Of a DNA stretch of 64,000 nt, positions 36,495 to 48,979 are shown one piece after another (the first letter of the stretch is position 1; each line of letters opens with the position of its first letter). The stretch lies in the NCBI GenBank assembly GCA_037954325.1, contig JBBMNZ010000035.1, positions 7,532,501-7,596,500 of the forward strand, written 5' to 3'. This stretch comes from Fistularia commersonii. Lineage: Eukaryota; Chordata; Actinopteri; Syngnathiformes; Fistulariidae. The position numbers were made by a program, and so were the translations under genes. The notes below the pieces were generated by a model, which was not told where the DNA came from, searched no databases, and saw only the letters and a program-made list of their open reading frames with translations.

Positions 36495-39400
36495 ATGAAG
36501 GACACGCCGCTTTCTAACTGCGAGCGGGATTTCCTGCTCAGAGCTATTGAACAGAAAAAGGTATGTGGATTCTCGATGCTAGATGTTGTGTTTTTAGTTT
36601 CGTGTGTACTGACAGCGCCGATGGGCGAATATGGGGACGGGATGGAGATTATGACTAATACATTACAATCAATAGCCGCGCAATACATTAAGCATTAGAC
36701 TGTCACAGCGCGAATGGATTACAAAGTTTCTCTACATTTAACTTCCGAGGATTCATCGTACCAGTACTTGATACCTTTTTTGATCTTCTTCTCATTTCTC
36801 ATATGCTTTTTCTGTACTTCTCTGTTAGCATTCTCAAAGCAAATACTGCATCTGTAGTACTCTTTCTAGGTATGAGGCCATACTGCTGTTCACAAATGCT
36901 GACTTCTGCTCTCAGTCTAGTTTCCACTACTCTTTCCCATAACTTCATTGCATGGCTTATCAACTTCATTCCTCTATAGTTGCCGCAGTTCTGTACATCC
37001 CCCTTATTCTTAAAATGCGCACCATCGCACTTTGTATCCATTTTTCAGACATCTTCTTACTTTTGAAGATCCTGTTGTATAATATAGTCACTGATCTCTT
37101 TCAGGTTACCTCGTCTATACAAGATTTATAGACGTATCAATTTTTTTATCAAATCAAATCAAATCTTTGTAGTTACAGTTAACAGTTAAGACAATTTATA
37201 TTTCATTGTATTTCTTATTCTTCCTCCTTTCTACTATTATCTATTACTGTTATGCTTTTACTTGAAACTCTGGCACAACAATTTCCTTCGGGATAAATAA
37301 AGTTGTTCTCATCTCTCATCTCATCTCATCTCATCTCATATAGTCTACCTGCATGCTCCTACCTCCACTTTAATGAGTTACCCTATGTTCCTGTCTTTTT
37401 TGGAAAAAAAGTGTTCACTATACCCATGTCCATCCTTCTTGCAAAGTCTAACGCCACCGGTCTCTATAATCCTATCCTGGATACCAGATATGGCCATCAC
37501 CTCTTCACCCCCTCTATTGCCGTCACCAACATGTCCATCGAAGTCTGCACCAATTACCATTCTATCGTTTCTGTGGGATATTCTGCATCACTTCATCTAA
37601 TTCCAGAACTTCTCCTCAAACTCTCATCCCACCTGCAGGGCATAGCCCGAACAACATCGAGCATCACACTTTCAATTTCTAGTTTCAGACTCACAAGTCT
37701 ATCTAACATTCTTTTCACCTCCAGAACATTCCTAACAAACTCCTGTTTCAAGATAATTCCTACTCCATTTCTCTTCCTGTCAGTACCATAATAGTACAAC
37801 CTAAAGCCTGCTCCTAAGCTTCTAGCCTTACTACCTTTCCACCTGGTCTCCTGAACACACATTTTTTCCACCTTCCTTCTCTGCATCATGTGCACCAACT
37901 CTCTACCTTTTCCTGTCATAGTCCCAATATTCAAAATCCCTTCTCTTAAGTCCCACACTCTTGCCTTTCCTCTTCTCGCTCTGCTTCTGAACAGGCCTTC
38001 CTCCTCTCCTCCTTTGACTTACAGTAGCCCAATTTCCACTGGTATCCTGTATGTCATCGGTACCAACTGTGGTCGTTGTTAACCCGGGCTTTGACGATCC
38101 GGTATGATCTGGTTATTATGGTTGATTTGCATGTTTGGGTTTGGCAAAAGTTTACGCTGGTTGCCCTTCATGAGGCAACCCACTGCATTTTTCCAGGCTT
38201 GGGACTGGCTCAGGGAGACACTGGCCCCTGCAGACCTGAGGCTGCATTTGATACCTTTATAGATATAAATATTTATATACATTTATCCTGACATGCCTTG
38301 CAGCGTTTAGATGGAAGACAGACCTACGACTACAGAAAAATAAAGATTACTTTTGGGACCGATTATGGATGCTGCTTTGTGGATCTCGGGAAAACGAGGT
38401 AAACCTGTGGTCAAATATCACCCCCTCTCCCCCCCAAAAAAGAATAATAATTTTGAAATATAAATAATATAGATAGAGTTGATACAGGTGTGATTGATTG
38501 AGTTGGTCGGACAATGCAAGTTTTTTTTCTATGGCTGAAAATATGGCTTTCTAAATTATCAGAATAAAGATATTAATATTCTGTTAATTATGCATTACCA
38601 AATGTGATCAGGCTGGTCACTGATGTTTTGTTGAACATTGATTGTGATTCCATCTGTCAGTAAGATGAGGAATACTGTCGTCTCCGATTTTTTTTTTCCT
38701 TGGTTTTCAGTCTAAAATTGATTTTAAGCATCAGACTAAATTATGGAAAAGATACAACAGCATCACTGTAACATGATTGTGAGCATGAATACCGATACAG
38801 GTCATTGTTACGTACACATAATTGGTATTAACGCTAGGACTACATGAAAAAATACCACTAAAAACTCACAGAATATCTCTTTAAACTTTGCAAAGTATAT
38901 CAGCAAATTTATTTATATTGTAATGTTAACCTTGCAAATATTACTGTCAGCAGTGGTCCAAAAAACCAACAGTAATCCACAGCCTGTAAGGTATTGATAA
39001 AATTTGTTTTGCAAGTCTTTGCAATTGCAGTAAGTATAAATATTTTGGGGTGTGTGAATGATTGATTCTGCATCCTGTCATGTAATAACAAGCTGAAATC
39101 ATCAAACATGCTGTGTCAAGAAAACTGAGCTCTATTTGTTGGTGGTAATTTGCCCGGATGTCCAGGGTGATGGCCCAAGTGTCCTGTGAGCTCGTTGTTC
39201 CCAAAGAGAATCGACCCAATGAGGGAATCATGTTTTTCAACATAGAGCTTTCACCAATGGCTTCACCAGCATTTGAACAGGGCAGGTGAGTCAAAACATG
39301 ACTGAAAGGAGCATTTTCATATTACATGATTTCATGTACGGAATTTAGTTTTTATTTTAGTATTCGAGCGAAGGGGAACAAGTGTGAATTAGTGTTTTTT

Positions 39401-42068
39401 CTTTCTTAAGGCAGTCTGAGTTGTCAGTGAAGCTTAATAGACAACTGGAGAGATGCCTCAGGAACTCCAAGTGCATTGATACAGAGTCACTGTGTGTGGT
39501 TTCGGGAGAAAAGGTAACCGCCGCACACTCACACACTTAGGACGACGACCACTAAGTCTGTCCAGATGATGAAAATGTTGTTTGTGTGCTCAGGTGTGGC
39601 AGATCAGAGTGGACGTTCACACCCTGAACCATGATGGAAACTTAATGGATGCTGCCAGCATCGCTGCCATCACCTCTCTGTGCCACTTCAGACGCCCTGA
39701 TGTCGGCATCCAGGGGGAGGAAGTCACTGTGGTGAGTTACCCTGTTCATCTTATTCCTGCTACAGGATTATCAGTGTGGCCTAAATGAGGCCGAAAATTA
39801 TGACTTAAAATGAATATTCTTTTTAAGCATCTTTTGTACGTCATTAATTTTATGTATCTTTAATCATCCGTTTTTCTGCTTGGACCTCTTGCTACTCAGT
39901 GTCATGCTCACTTAATCCAGTACTTGTCTAAAAGCTGTACACAGCTTTTGTTGCAAGTGTAACCTGCTCGGGTTAAGGCTCTCAAGTTAAGATGTTTGCA
40001 CTAAGATCGCCCTGCTGTCAGATTTACTTAAAGTGAACGGAACATACACTTGGATGAGGCAGAATCCAATTTACTCAGAGTGACAGTTTAATAACAAATA
40101 CATTGTGTCCTCTGAAACAAAACATTTCAAATTGAATATGCATATCATTTGTGATGAATACTGACTCTGTTTTAAAATTTGTAAATCCATAATAAAGCTC
40201 TACACTGTCATTTGTATTGTTAAGGCCATCTGTACATCTAAGTTCCACACATTAAACTTATGGAAGTGACCATGCCGTCGCATACCATCCTGAATTGGCC
40301 TTAGTTATTAAATCATCATCTTTTGCAAATCAAAAGATGGGTGCAGAGACCATTCTGTCCTGCTGCTTTCAGTCTGCTGTGGAAACATACACACTTTGGG
40401 AGTGACCCTCCCCATTTTGAAACCTCCAAATTCACCCTCCGTTGACTGGAAATTTCTTCATGCTTTAGCAGCATAGCATACCACTGGTGTGAAATAAATG
40501 TGACCCCACTGCACACTGCTTTGACCTTGTCAGTTAAATGTGTGGATTTTTATGTGCTCTCTCAGTACAGTCCAGAGGAGAGGGACCCTATTCCTCTCAG
40601 TATCTATCACATGCCCATCAGTGTCAGCTTTTCCTTCTTCCAGCAGGGGTAAGCTCAGCCCATCAGCAATGACAGCATAAACTGAATTCCATCTCTTTTG
40701 AATGCCAATCTAGATCATGATTCATTATATTACCCCTGAATAGCGGGGACAGCAAAATTAATAAAAAGCAGGATTAATGTGATATCTTTCTGGGAATGCA
40801 TCACCTTCACCTCTGTTTCTTGTGTGTTGCAGGACATACCTTCTCGTAGACCCCTGCGAGCGTGAAGAGCGCGTGATGGATGGCTTGCTGATGATCGCCA
40901 TGAACAAACACAGAGAAATTTGCTCCATCCAGTCCAGTGGAGGCATCATGCTGCTCAAAGAGCAGGTCCATACTCCTTTTGTCTTCCAGGGCATAATAGA
41001 AATGACTTTCCTGAGGGGAATTAACAAAAATGTTGACAAATGGAAAAGCGGTGCACTGTCTTGATGCCACTGTGTTATAGGTCATGAGATGCAGTAAAGT
41101 TGCGAGTGTCAAAGTGACTGAAATCACAGAGCTCATCAGTAAAGCCCTTGAGAACGACAGGAAGGCCAGGTGAGCGGTTGCTTCACCTCCATACACTTCA
41201 TTATCTTAACTGTCATCTGCAAGTCCAGGTTCTAATTACACGTTTTTTATTTTTATTTATATTTACCCATTTTCCAGGAAAGAAGGCAGCAGATGCGGTT
41301 TTGCAGAGTCAATGCCTGAGGAGCGAATCACGGCTCTGAAAATGGACGGGGCTTCAGTGGAGATGAGCGACATAACAGAGAAAGCGGATGACATCGTGCA
41401 GAGTGTTAAGACCCCTTCTCAAACGTATCCTGTGCACCAGGGCCCTTCCGAGATAAAAATTCTAATAGTTTTGATAAACATAAAAATTTAGGAATTTGGA
41501 TGGGCATTTGTGTGTGTGTGTGTGTTAATTGAGTAAAGTGTTGGGTGACTTGACTACATGACTAGATCAACCTCCCCAGTGGTTCCCATGCCAGGTGTGG
41601 GTCAGATAGGACAGGGGCTGCAAAATACATGGGGACTGGAGGACAATGACATGGAAGGTGATGGTGATGAAGACCAGGAGGATGAAGTAACAAAGATGGA
41701 AGAAGAGCCAAGCAGAGGAGGTTATTCAATTTTTCAAAGCGTTTATCTGATTAATCTTCTCAGGTATTCATTGGGCAGCAAAAGATGAGTGATAATACAG
41801 GATCTAACATAAATAATGTGGGTTTTTTTTTCATTATAGATGTGGTTGAAATATCTGACAGTGAAGAAGAGGAAGTGGTGATATTACACCCAGAGGCGAC
41901 AGACAGTGGTCCTAGGTTGGTGTTCCAGTTGTCTGGACCAAAAGTTGCATTTACCTAAATTCAGGGAATTAAATTATTCTCTTTTTTCTGTTTTCTAGTC
42001 AGAAAAATGCTGGATCCAGTTCGCACCAGAAGGGGGCAGCATCAGCTAAGAAACGAATGAAAAAGTGA
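36495..42068 (+). CDS. exosc9: Exosome complex component RRP45 (EXOSC9), 12 exons
   Basis: Exons: 36495-36560, 38304-38398, 39166-39285, 39411-39513, 39594-39731, 40566-40648, 40833-40965, 41081-41169, 41278-41424, 41566-41720, 41840-41915, 41999-42068. All introns are GT-AG with consistent phase, giving 424 residues against about 439 in human. Diagnostic words are MKDTPLSNCERDFLLRAIE, LDGRQTYDYR, DYGCCFVDLGKTR, NRQLERCLRNSKCIDTESL, HFRRPDV and MDGLLMIAMNKHREICSIQ. These form the RNase PH fold (about 30-255) of this ring subunit, which in eukaryotes has no catalytic activity and helps build the RNA channel of the 3'-5' exosome in nucleus and cytoplasm. The C-terminal tail is acidic (exons 10-11) and ends in a basic KKRMKK. 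Exon 11 encodes VVEISDSEEEE, a good SUMO-interacting motif. Intron 1 holds a LINE fragment. No AATAAA was found between the stop and the tRNA at 42619. Confidence 0.97.
36800..37125 (-). mobile_element. RTE-type LINE copy 2, reverse-transcriptase part (exosc9 intron 1)
   Basis: Minus-strand reading SICEQQYGLIPRKSTTDAVF and LRMLTEK matches the RT start of the 1-4 kb copy, and the DNA around 36830-36995 is nearly identical to 1999-2160. A large internal deletion then joins this to the sequence just before the endonuclease part. It lies opposite to exosc9 transcription. Confidence 0.85.
37126..37340 (+). mobile_element. Repeat nested inside LINE copy 2, with CATCT tail
   Basis: This stretch splits a motif that is continuous in the first LINE copy (CAAGATGTAGTCTACC around 3077-3092). 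It starts with TCAAATCAAATCAAATCTTT, carries TTCCTTCGGGATAAATAAAG near its end and finishes in a CATCT/CTCAT tandem. This is the layout of a common fish short repeat that ends in a microsatellite. TATAG occurs at both junctions and may be a target duplication. Confidence 0.6.
37341..38250 (-). mobile_element. RTE-type LINE copy 2, endonuclease and 5' part (exosc9 intron 1)
   Basis: Minus-strand fragments MCVQETRWKGSKARSLG, YGTDRKRNGVGIILKQEF and a GADFDGHVG box belong to the AP-endonuclease domain; in intact elements, as I recall, this box reads GADFNGHVG. The high-coordinate end (about 38250) coincides with the end of similarity in copy 1, so it probably marks the true 5' end or its usual truncation point. 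Only about 50 bases separate it from exosc9 exon 2. Confidence 0.85.
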
Positions 42069-42618
42069 AGGCGACTAGAAAGACAACATGACTTTATGAT
42101 TATTTTTTTCAAACCAGCTACTTACCTCTTATTCAGGTCCATTTTGAACTGGTTTGTAAAAGAATTGTATGTAAAGAAACACATCATATACTTTGCTGAT
42201 GATATGCTGAAATTCTGGTAAACATTCAGAAAACTATTGTCAAGATATTCTGTGGGTTATTTTTTGTTATTAAGGTGTGCATTGCGGGATAACATTTTGT
42301 AAATTCATGGTTAAAGAGTGATGAAGAAATGACCCAGGGTTTTGTTCAAGTTATAAATGAAATGTTTCACAAATACAACTTCATTATGGTATTGTGTTTT
42401 GTTTTTAAAATGTAGAAAATGCAAGTGATGTTTGCAAAATTGAACTAGGAAAATCCTAGAACTTTCAAGAAGTCTCGAGTTGCGTTTCCTCATAATTGTT
42501 GAGTAGTAGGTAGAAGACGATTGCGTTGGATTGCAAAGCTCTTCTATCACTTAAAAGGCAGTGAAAGACGATTTTCTTATTTATTTGGACACCCTGCCTT
42601 TGATAATGTAGAAAAGAC
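42069..42618 (+). other. exosc9: exosc9 3' untranslated region and spacer
   Basis: AT-rich sequence following the stop. No canonical AATAAA or ATTAAA polyadenylation signal was found by eye, so the 3' end may use a variant signal or extend into the tRNA region. Confidence 0.4.
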
Positions 42619-42690
42619 AGGTTCCACCGAGATTTGAACTCGGATCGCTGGATTCAGAGTCCAGAGTGCTAACCATTACACCATGGAACC
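42619..42690 (-). tRNA. tRNA-Gln (anticodon CTG)
   Basis: 72 nt including discriminator T. Acceptor GGTTCCA pairs with TGGAACC, anticodon stem CTGGA/TCCAG has loop CTCTGAA (anticodon at 42655-42657), and T arm is CCGAG-TTCAAAT-CTCGG. It matches the standard vertebrate sequence as I recall it. A T4 terminator lies 4 nt past the 3' end. Confidence 0.96.
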
Positions 42691-42829
42691 CCGTGCTCGA
42701 AATCGGCAGAGGGTATCTTTTTATACGGTCAACGTAGGCCGGATTTCGTTATTTATCAAGTCTAACAAAATTCTTCATATATGATTAACAATATGGTTGT
42801 GTGATATATTTCATACTTGGAAAAATCGT

Positions 42830-42903
42830 TGGCCCATACGGGGGTCGAACCCGCGACCTTGGCGTTATTAGCACCACGCTCTAACCAACTGAGCTAACAG
42901 GCC
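42830..42903 (-). tRNA. tRNA-Ile (anticodon AAT)
   Basis: 74 nt including discriminator A. Acceptor GGCCTGT pairs with ATGGGCC through one G-T pair, the D arm TAGCTCAGTTGG is standard, the anticodon loop is CTAATAA, and the T arm is CGGGG-like with TTCGACC. A T5 terminator lies 5 nt downstream. It has the same orientation as tRNA-Gln, 139 bases away. Confidence 0.95.
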
Positions 42904-42909
42904 AAAGCG

Positions 42910-44490
42910 AGTCGCGTTTGCGACGCTAATTTTCCTAATATCTCAACGTCGAGAAAAAACGCAAAGAAATATTGCGGTGAGAGAATGCTGGTTCCAAAAC
43001 TAATGAGGAAGAGGAAGCTTTAAAACCCCTATTATTATGGGCAATATAAGATTGCTGGTCAAGCCAGTATGGAGTCGGTGAGCCTCCTTGAGTTTGTGTT
43101 TCGCTAGAGACAGAAAGACAAGTATGTCTGCCGCTTTTATTAACAACAGATGGTGCCAACCTGGTCACATTACAGTGAAGGAATGTTTCTGGAGGCCAGA
43201 TCTCGACTGTTAGCTCCAAAGCTAAGGTTACATCCATATTACTCACCCATGAAGTCGTAACCATGTGTGACATGATCGACTCTAGACTCTGCACACCAGC
43301 ACTTTCCTCATGAACTCTGAGACGCCCAGACATGTTAGAGTGGACAATTATTTATTTCCCAACGGCCATTTGAACAATATGGGGCTGACAAAATAATCTC
43401 CCTGTGGTAAAGTTATATTTTGAATAAGTGGTTGCTGGCGAACCATTCTGTGTTGTGAGGAGTTTGTGGAGCCACATTTTGATAAATGAGGTATTTTATG
43501 TGAACAAACCTGAAGGCCACAGTAGCGTTGCAATGGAGAAATAAGAGACATCCATGCAACGTTCAACTTCGCAGCTAGATGTCAGACGATGCCACACTGT
43601 GATTCTATGAAGGTAGCATTTTGAACAAATGATCAAAAGTTTTCAGGTAATACAATCTATATCTATATCTGTCACTCGCCCAGTAAAGACTCAGTATAAA
43701 ATGATTTACATCTTTAGATTATGTTTCATTTTGCATTTTGACATTTTTTAAGAGCCGTGTTTTTTGCTTAATTTTCTTTGTGCAAGGGTGTGTAAGGGTA
43801 TGTGAATGTGAGTTTGGGTGTGTTGGAGGAGTGTCTGCATCCTTGTACGGGTGCATATTGTGTATGACTACAGCCATTAGTGTCTTGTCATGGATTTTTT
43901 TTTTTTTTTGCCATGATACCTGTCCCCCCCCTCCGGCGCACTCTCACACACACTTGTGTATATAGATTTTAGTGTCAGTCTCACCATATGAATCACACTG
44001 TAACAACTTTCACATACCACACAGTTACCTTAAAACAACAGTTGCGTTCTTACAGCAGTATTCTTATAATCACCGGCAGCTATTCCTCATATGGTAAGTG
44101 TTACACAATTTTTCAGTTAAACCCTCAAACACATGATGATATTCATCTGGTTGTTTAAGCATTGTCAAGTTGTAATTAGTCTTCTACTGTGTAATCAGCA
44201 GATTGTAGTTGCTGCAAGTTACTGTCCAGAAATTCAAGTCCTTTTTTATTATCTACTTGCACATCCAAGTGCACGTTTATTTGGAAAGGTGAGAAGGATT
44301 AGATATCAAATGGGTGTAGAGCGCTCATACTTATTCTGCTATTTCTCACAGCAATTTATTTTGTCATCACTGACAAAACAGTTGAAAAAAGAAAGAAAGG
44401 CAGCCACAGTTGCAGTAGATGAACAGCTGATTCAAATAAACAATGTATTTTTTTTTTCAGTTTCATTTCATTTTCAGGAATTTCCAGGTT
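42910..44490. other. Start of the gene desert, no recognised feature
   Basis: Unique-looking sequence. A 132-codon minus-strand ORF (43333-42935) shows no motif or family resemblance. T-rich run at 43891-43909. Confidence 0.4.
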
Positions 44491-44592
44491 AACTGGTATC
44501 CGGCTGTTAAAATGATCCACTCATACTCAAAATACTGTGGAAATTGTCAAGAAGTTTGGTTGAACGGGTCTATGCACTTTTAAGAGAAAATA
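44491..44592 (+). repeat. Dispersed 102-bp repeat, copy A
   Basis: Begins AACTGGTATCCGGCTGTTAA and continues through CCACTCATACTCAAAATAC and GTCAAGAAGTTTGGTTGAA to TATGCACTTT. The same order and nearly the same bases recur at 48875. No ORF and no inverted ends are visible. Confidence 0.8.
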
Positions 44593-44599
44593 AATAATT

Positions 44600-47500
44600 A
44601 AATAAACGAAAAGAAATCTGGTTTTAAAAGCACATTTTACGTTGTGAACTTATTTCTTTTCCATCAGGGCTACAAAACTATTCGCGCTGGTCTGGAGAAG
44701 CACAGCTCTCAGTATCATTGAGCACTGTATCCTCATACATGGACTGAAAACATGGATGGGTATCAGTGACACTGCGCGACGGGGGTTTAGGACCTCCTCA
44801 AAAAGACAGGTGTTTCTGTATTTGTATCGCTGATCAGCTGCAAGTGTCCAGTGTGGGGCTCCCCGACTGTCCGCATTGGGTCCAATACACTTAATAATTT
44901 ACACACTGCATGGAAACCACCTACTAAATACAAATAATGATTGATTTTTATATAGCCGATACTTATATCTGTTTAAGCAATGACTCAGCATACTACTTTT
45001 GCCCAAATGAATTTCACAATCACCACATGTGAATACCACAAATTGTCCTGCAGCTAAATAGTAATAAAACAGAGCAAATAAGTTTGGGTCACTACCATGA
45101 AAGTACATACTGTTCAAATAGCCTTTGTTCACTGTCCAGTTCAATAACCCAGTGCTGCAGAGACCTCGGTGGTTAGAAGAACATATTAAACCAGTGGTTA
45201 AATCCCGCTCATGAACATTATAATCATTTCTGCGGGAGAAAAATTTAGATTTTAAAAGTTTCATTTTACAGAGAGGGTGCTTGTTGCCTTCTGAATTGTT
45301 TTAAGCTGTTTTCGAGAGCTTTTAAAGGGATTAGTTCCAAGTAACTCTTCAGATCTATCACTGTATGTCCTCTCCCCGTTCCCTGAGATCCACAGAAACA
45401 TGATCACTGTTGTTTCAAGGTCCAGATCAAGACTAAACTTGGCCAAGAATGCCAGGACAGCACACACTCTCTAATACTTTGAATCACTTTTGAAAACTCA
45501 ACATGAGCTCTTCAATGAATTTGGTTATGGATTTTAGGTTGGTTTTTTTTTTGCAATTTTTGTTATGATTTATTATGTAACTGTTATGCTTCTATTGTGA
45601 TCGCTTTAAGGTGCTCTATCTATTTATTTTCTTTCTGATTTGGTCTCCATTTCAGGTATATCTGTGGTGAGGACTTGACCTACAAAACCAGAATTGGAAC
45701 GGTATGCCTCACAAAAAGATGTAATTTGGAGAGTGACAGTGGAAGAAAAACAAGATCCTTGTGATTGCTGGATGAGAAAAACCACTTACAAAGATTAAGA
45801 TAAGACTACCACTTAAGGAAAAAAATGTCGATTCGACTGTAAGTGCATGTCTGCATGTTTTCATAGAAACACTGCAGATGCCTGTGGCCAAACTCGGGTA
45901 TAAATCTTGTGAGGGACTGGGCTGTGGTTTTAAAGTTTCATCTTGTGCACGAAGAACATTTCAAAGAGGTGAGATTTTGTAATCTGTGTGGACAGTAATA
46001 ACTTTTGGCATCACACACAGTTGTTCTCATGCGGGGGGATGAGGGGAGTGTGTGTTGGGGGAGATGTGTGATCTGAGGCTTTTCACAAATCGTAGTGACA
46101 TACCGGCCACACGAAGCGAAACTCCATCCATATTTGTCTTTTTTTGGATGATCCAACAGAATGTCAAATCACTGTGAGTGATGACTGCCGCATTCAAGTG
46201 TTTTCGTCGGGATGTTTGAAAAAAAAAAAAAAAAAAAAAAAGAGTGGTCATCAAGGTGCCACAGTTTTCTGTCAACATAACTTTATGTCTGTTTTGTCAT
46301 TGAAAAGCTCCAATGATTAGATTAACACGTGGTTAGGGGTGTTTACATACAAAACAAGGTAATGGTATGGCACAACATGCACTAAAGGGAGGTTGTAACA
46401 TGGGTATTGTGAAATTGCACGAGCTGCTGTTCTGAAGCAGTCAGAGGAAGAAGATCTGAATGTCACTGGCATAAAAAATGTTATTGGATCGTTCCCTACT
46501 TTGCTTGTGGAAGGTCATGTAAATTGTTAGTTTATCGATCCCTCTCCGAGTTTCACTGAAAATGATTAATGTGGCTTGCTCCCAAGTGTCCTGAGTGAAG
46601 AGGGACTGGCATCCTATGATGATAAATAATTTAAAACTGATTTCATGTTGGTTTTCCGGAATCATTTTCTTTCCAATAGCCCAACTTAAAATGGAAACCA
46701 TATCATTTATGCTGCTTTTTTGCGGAAATTTTCTGTATCACTTAATATCCCAAGGTCACGTGCATGTGAACAAGCACACCTGCTGAAAACAGGGGAGCAA
46801 GCTCATGCTTGCACTGCAGATGCGCGTGAACACAACTCCACAACACTTCTGACATCTGCAGATCTTCTTTGTTTACTGCAGTCTCTGAAGTCCAACATCA
46901 CACACAGGAGAGACAGATCTGACCTCGCATGGTGACTCGTGACATTTTACTGTTTATTTACCAAAGACTTCAAACCTCGAACATTTTCCATGTCTTCAAA
47001 CTTGAAGTGGGCGGTTTGGTAAATTTTTATGCCTAGTTAAGGTAAAACATGTGTAAAGGAGGAACAGAGGGCAAAAACCTGGTGTAAATTGAGGAATTTC
47101 AAGTCAAATAGAATGATTGACTAGTTATTTTGAACGAATAAAAAGTGTCTGACTGTAAATAGTATTTTTCAAGTTAGAACCACAAATTTCTCAAAGACAA
47201 GACCAGTAGATCAATTTGGCACGGTCATGAGATTTTTTTGTAGTCAAGGACGATAGAAAAAGAAGAAAAAAAAAGAAAATCTGTTTTCAGTTTTTGGACC
47301 TTTTCGTCTTTCCTTGATTTTTTTTTTATTATTTTTTTTTTCTTTCCTTTGAAAGAGATATGAGGTTATTGGAACATTTATTCAAATAAAACCACAGGGG
47401 GAATACGCAGTTGATCGATGGCACTCAACAAATGAGATATTACTCTGTATTGTGACAAATGAGACCTCAAAAAGATGGATTCCACCTGCTCAATGCCTTA

Positions 47501-48455
47501 TAGTTAAAAAAAGGATTTACGTAAACAAGCTTAAATAGTTTTATAATTCTGTCACTGAAAACCACTGTGTATGTGTAAGCCTTTGACAGTGGATTATAAC
47601 CGTGACACTGCTTTCATACTTGACATGACTGATGAGTCCGAACTACTAATTATCAAGTGAGAGGAAATCAGGGTTGAATCATACTTGTGTAAATACCTGA
47701 CTATAAGAGAAAAAGCATATGAGTCACTTGAGCCCCACCCTTTTCACAATAGAAATTTCAACAATCTGCCTGCAACTAAGTGCATCACCAGTTAGGTTCG
47801 CGGCAGGGTGAAACATCAAAAAAATCTTCCGTCAAAGAGATAATGCACTTGAAACTGGCCTGATAGATGACAAAAGAAGAGGAGAACGTTGGGCAAGTTA
47901 CAGCACGATGAGAAGGTACGGACTCCATGTCTCATCTCATCATCGCTGGGCCTTCCTGTTGTTGCCAAGCTAATGCTTTTCTGAGAAACGAAGCAAAAAG
48001 AAAAAAAAAAGGGTTGTCTATAAAGTGTTTTGAGAGGTGTTGCAATATCTTACATGACAAATAGTACTGGATTTCTATGAAATCTGACATTGTGAAAAAG
48101 ATATGAGCAAGAGGAACGTGTTTAAAATGTGAGGACCAGAAGTACCCATTAGCTCCACAACTCCCAAGAGGACAGGACAGGACAGATGACAAATATTAGA
48201 TCTTTTGTTGCTATGGCGTCAGAGCTGAGGCCGCCAGACAGTGAGATCACAAAAAAGGAACAAAGGATTTAGAAAAATACATAGGCACCTGCTGAGAAAT
48301 AAAGAGACTACAGGATTGAATGGTAGGAACTCGAACTCGCTAATTTTGGGACAAAGCCTTTTATTTAATTCAACGCTCCCGTTCTGACGTCAGGTAAAAA
48401 AATTTTATCACGCAGGCTTTTTATAGCTTCAAACATAATTGACAAACACTTAAAG
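44600..48455. other. Gene desert segment without recognised genes
   Basis: AT-rich. Contains a 23-base A run at 46219-46241, T-rich runs near 47320-47343 and no family repeat or RNA gene that I can name. Confidence 0.4.
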
Positions 48456-48459
48456 ATAG

Positions 48460-48655
48460 CATTCAATCAGTTGTCTGCTTATCCCGCACTCACGGTTGAC
48501 TCCTGGCCGTCATCGGCAAGAAAACCGAAAGCCGTTTGCTCTGTCATTCAAACGTCTGGGCAATTTAGGGTCTCCATTGAACCTACTTTATGTTTTTGGA
48601 GTTTGGGCGGAAAGGTCAGAATTGAACTGAGGACCTTTGAACAGCGAGGTGAAAA
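48460..48655. repeat. Diverged copy of the dispersed teleost repeat
   Basis: GGGCAATTTAGGGTCTCCAT and TTTATGTTTTTGGAGTTTGG match the 7.3 kb copy in the same order. Confidence 0.55.
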
Positions 48656-48874
48656 CCTTTGGTTTTCTTCTGCTCAGCTTTCCGACGAATTTATTATTTT
48701 CTCTATTTATGGCGGCCCTTCTGCTGTTAACCCCTTCCACCCATTTCTCACATCTTTGTGATTTCTTTCTGCACCCAACCCATCCAAACACATTTGCTAT
48801 TGCAAATCCCTCCATTTTACATTAGTAGTAGATTAATCTAGAATCCGAGCACCTGGTTCAGCACCTCAATCCAA

Positions 48875-48977
48875 AACTGGTATCCGGCTGTTAAAATGAC
48901 CCACTCATACTCAAAATACCGAGGAAACTGTCAAGAAGTTTGGTTGAATGGGTCCATGCACTTTGAAAAGAAAATAA
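48875..48977 (+). repeat. Dispersed 102-bp repeat, copy B
   Basis: Matches copy A at 44491 over the whole length with only a handful of substitutions. Both are on the same strand and both run into A-rich sequence (GAAAATAA) at the right end. Confidence 0.8.
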
Positions 48978-48979
48978 GT

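Noticed and set aside
42935..43333. 132-codon minus-strand ORF beside tRNA-Ile
   Set aside because: No family resemblance or motif; chance level.
44133..44492. 119-codon plus-strand ORF
   Set aside because: Composition and end at a repeat boundary suggest chance; no domain visible.
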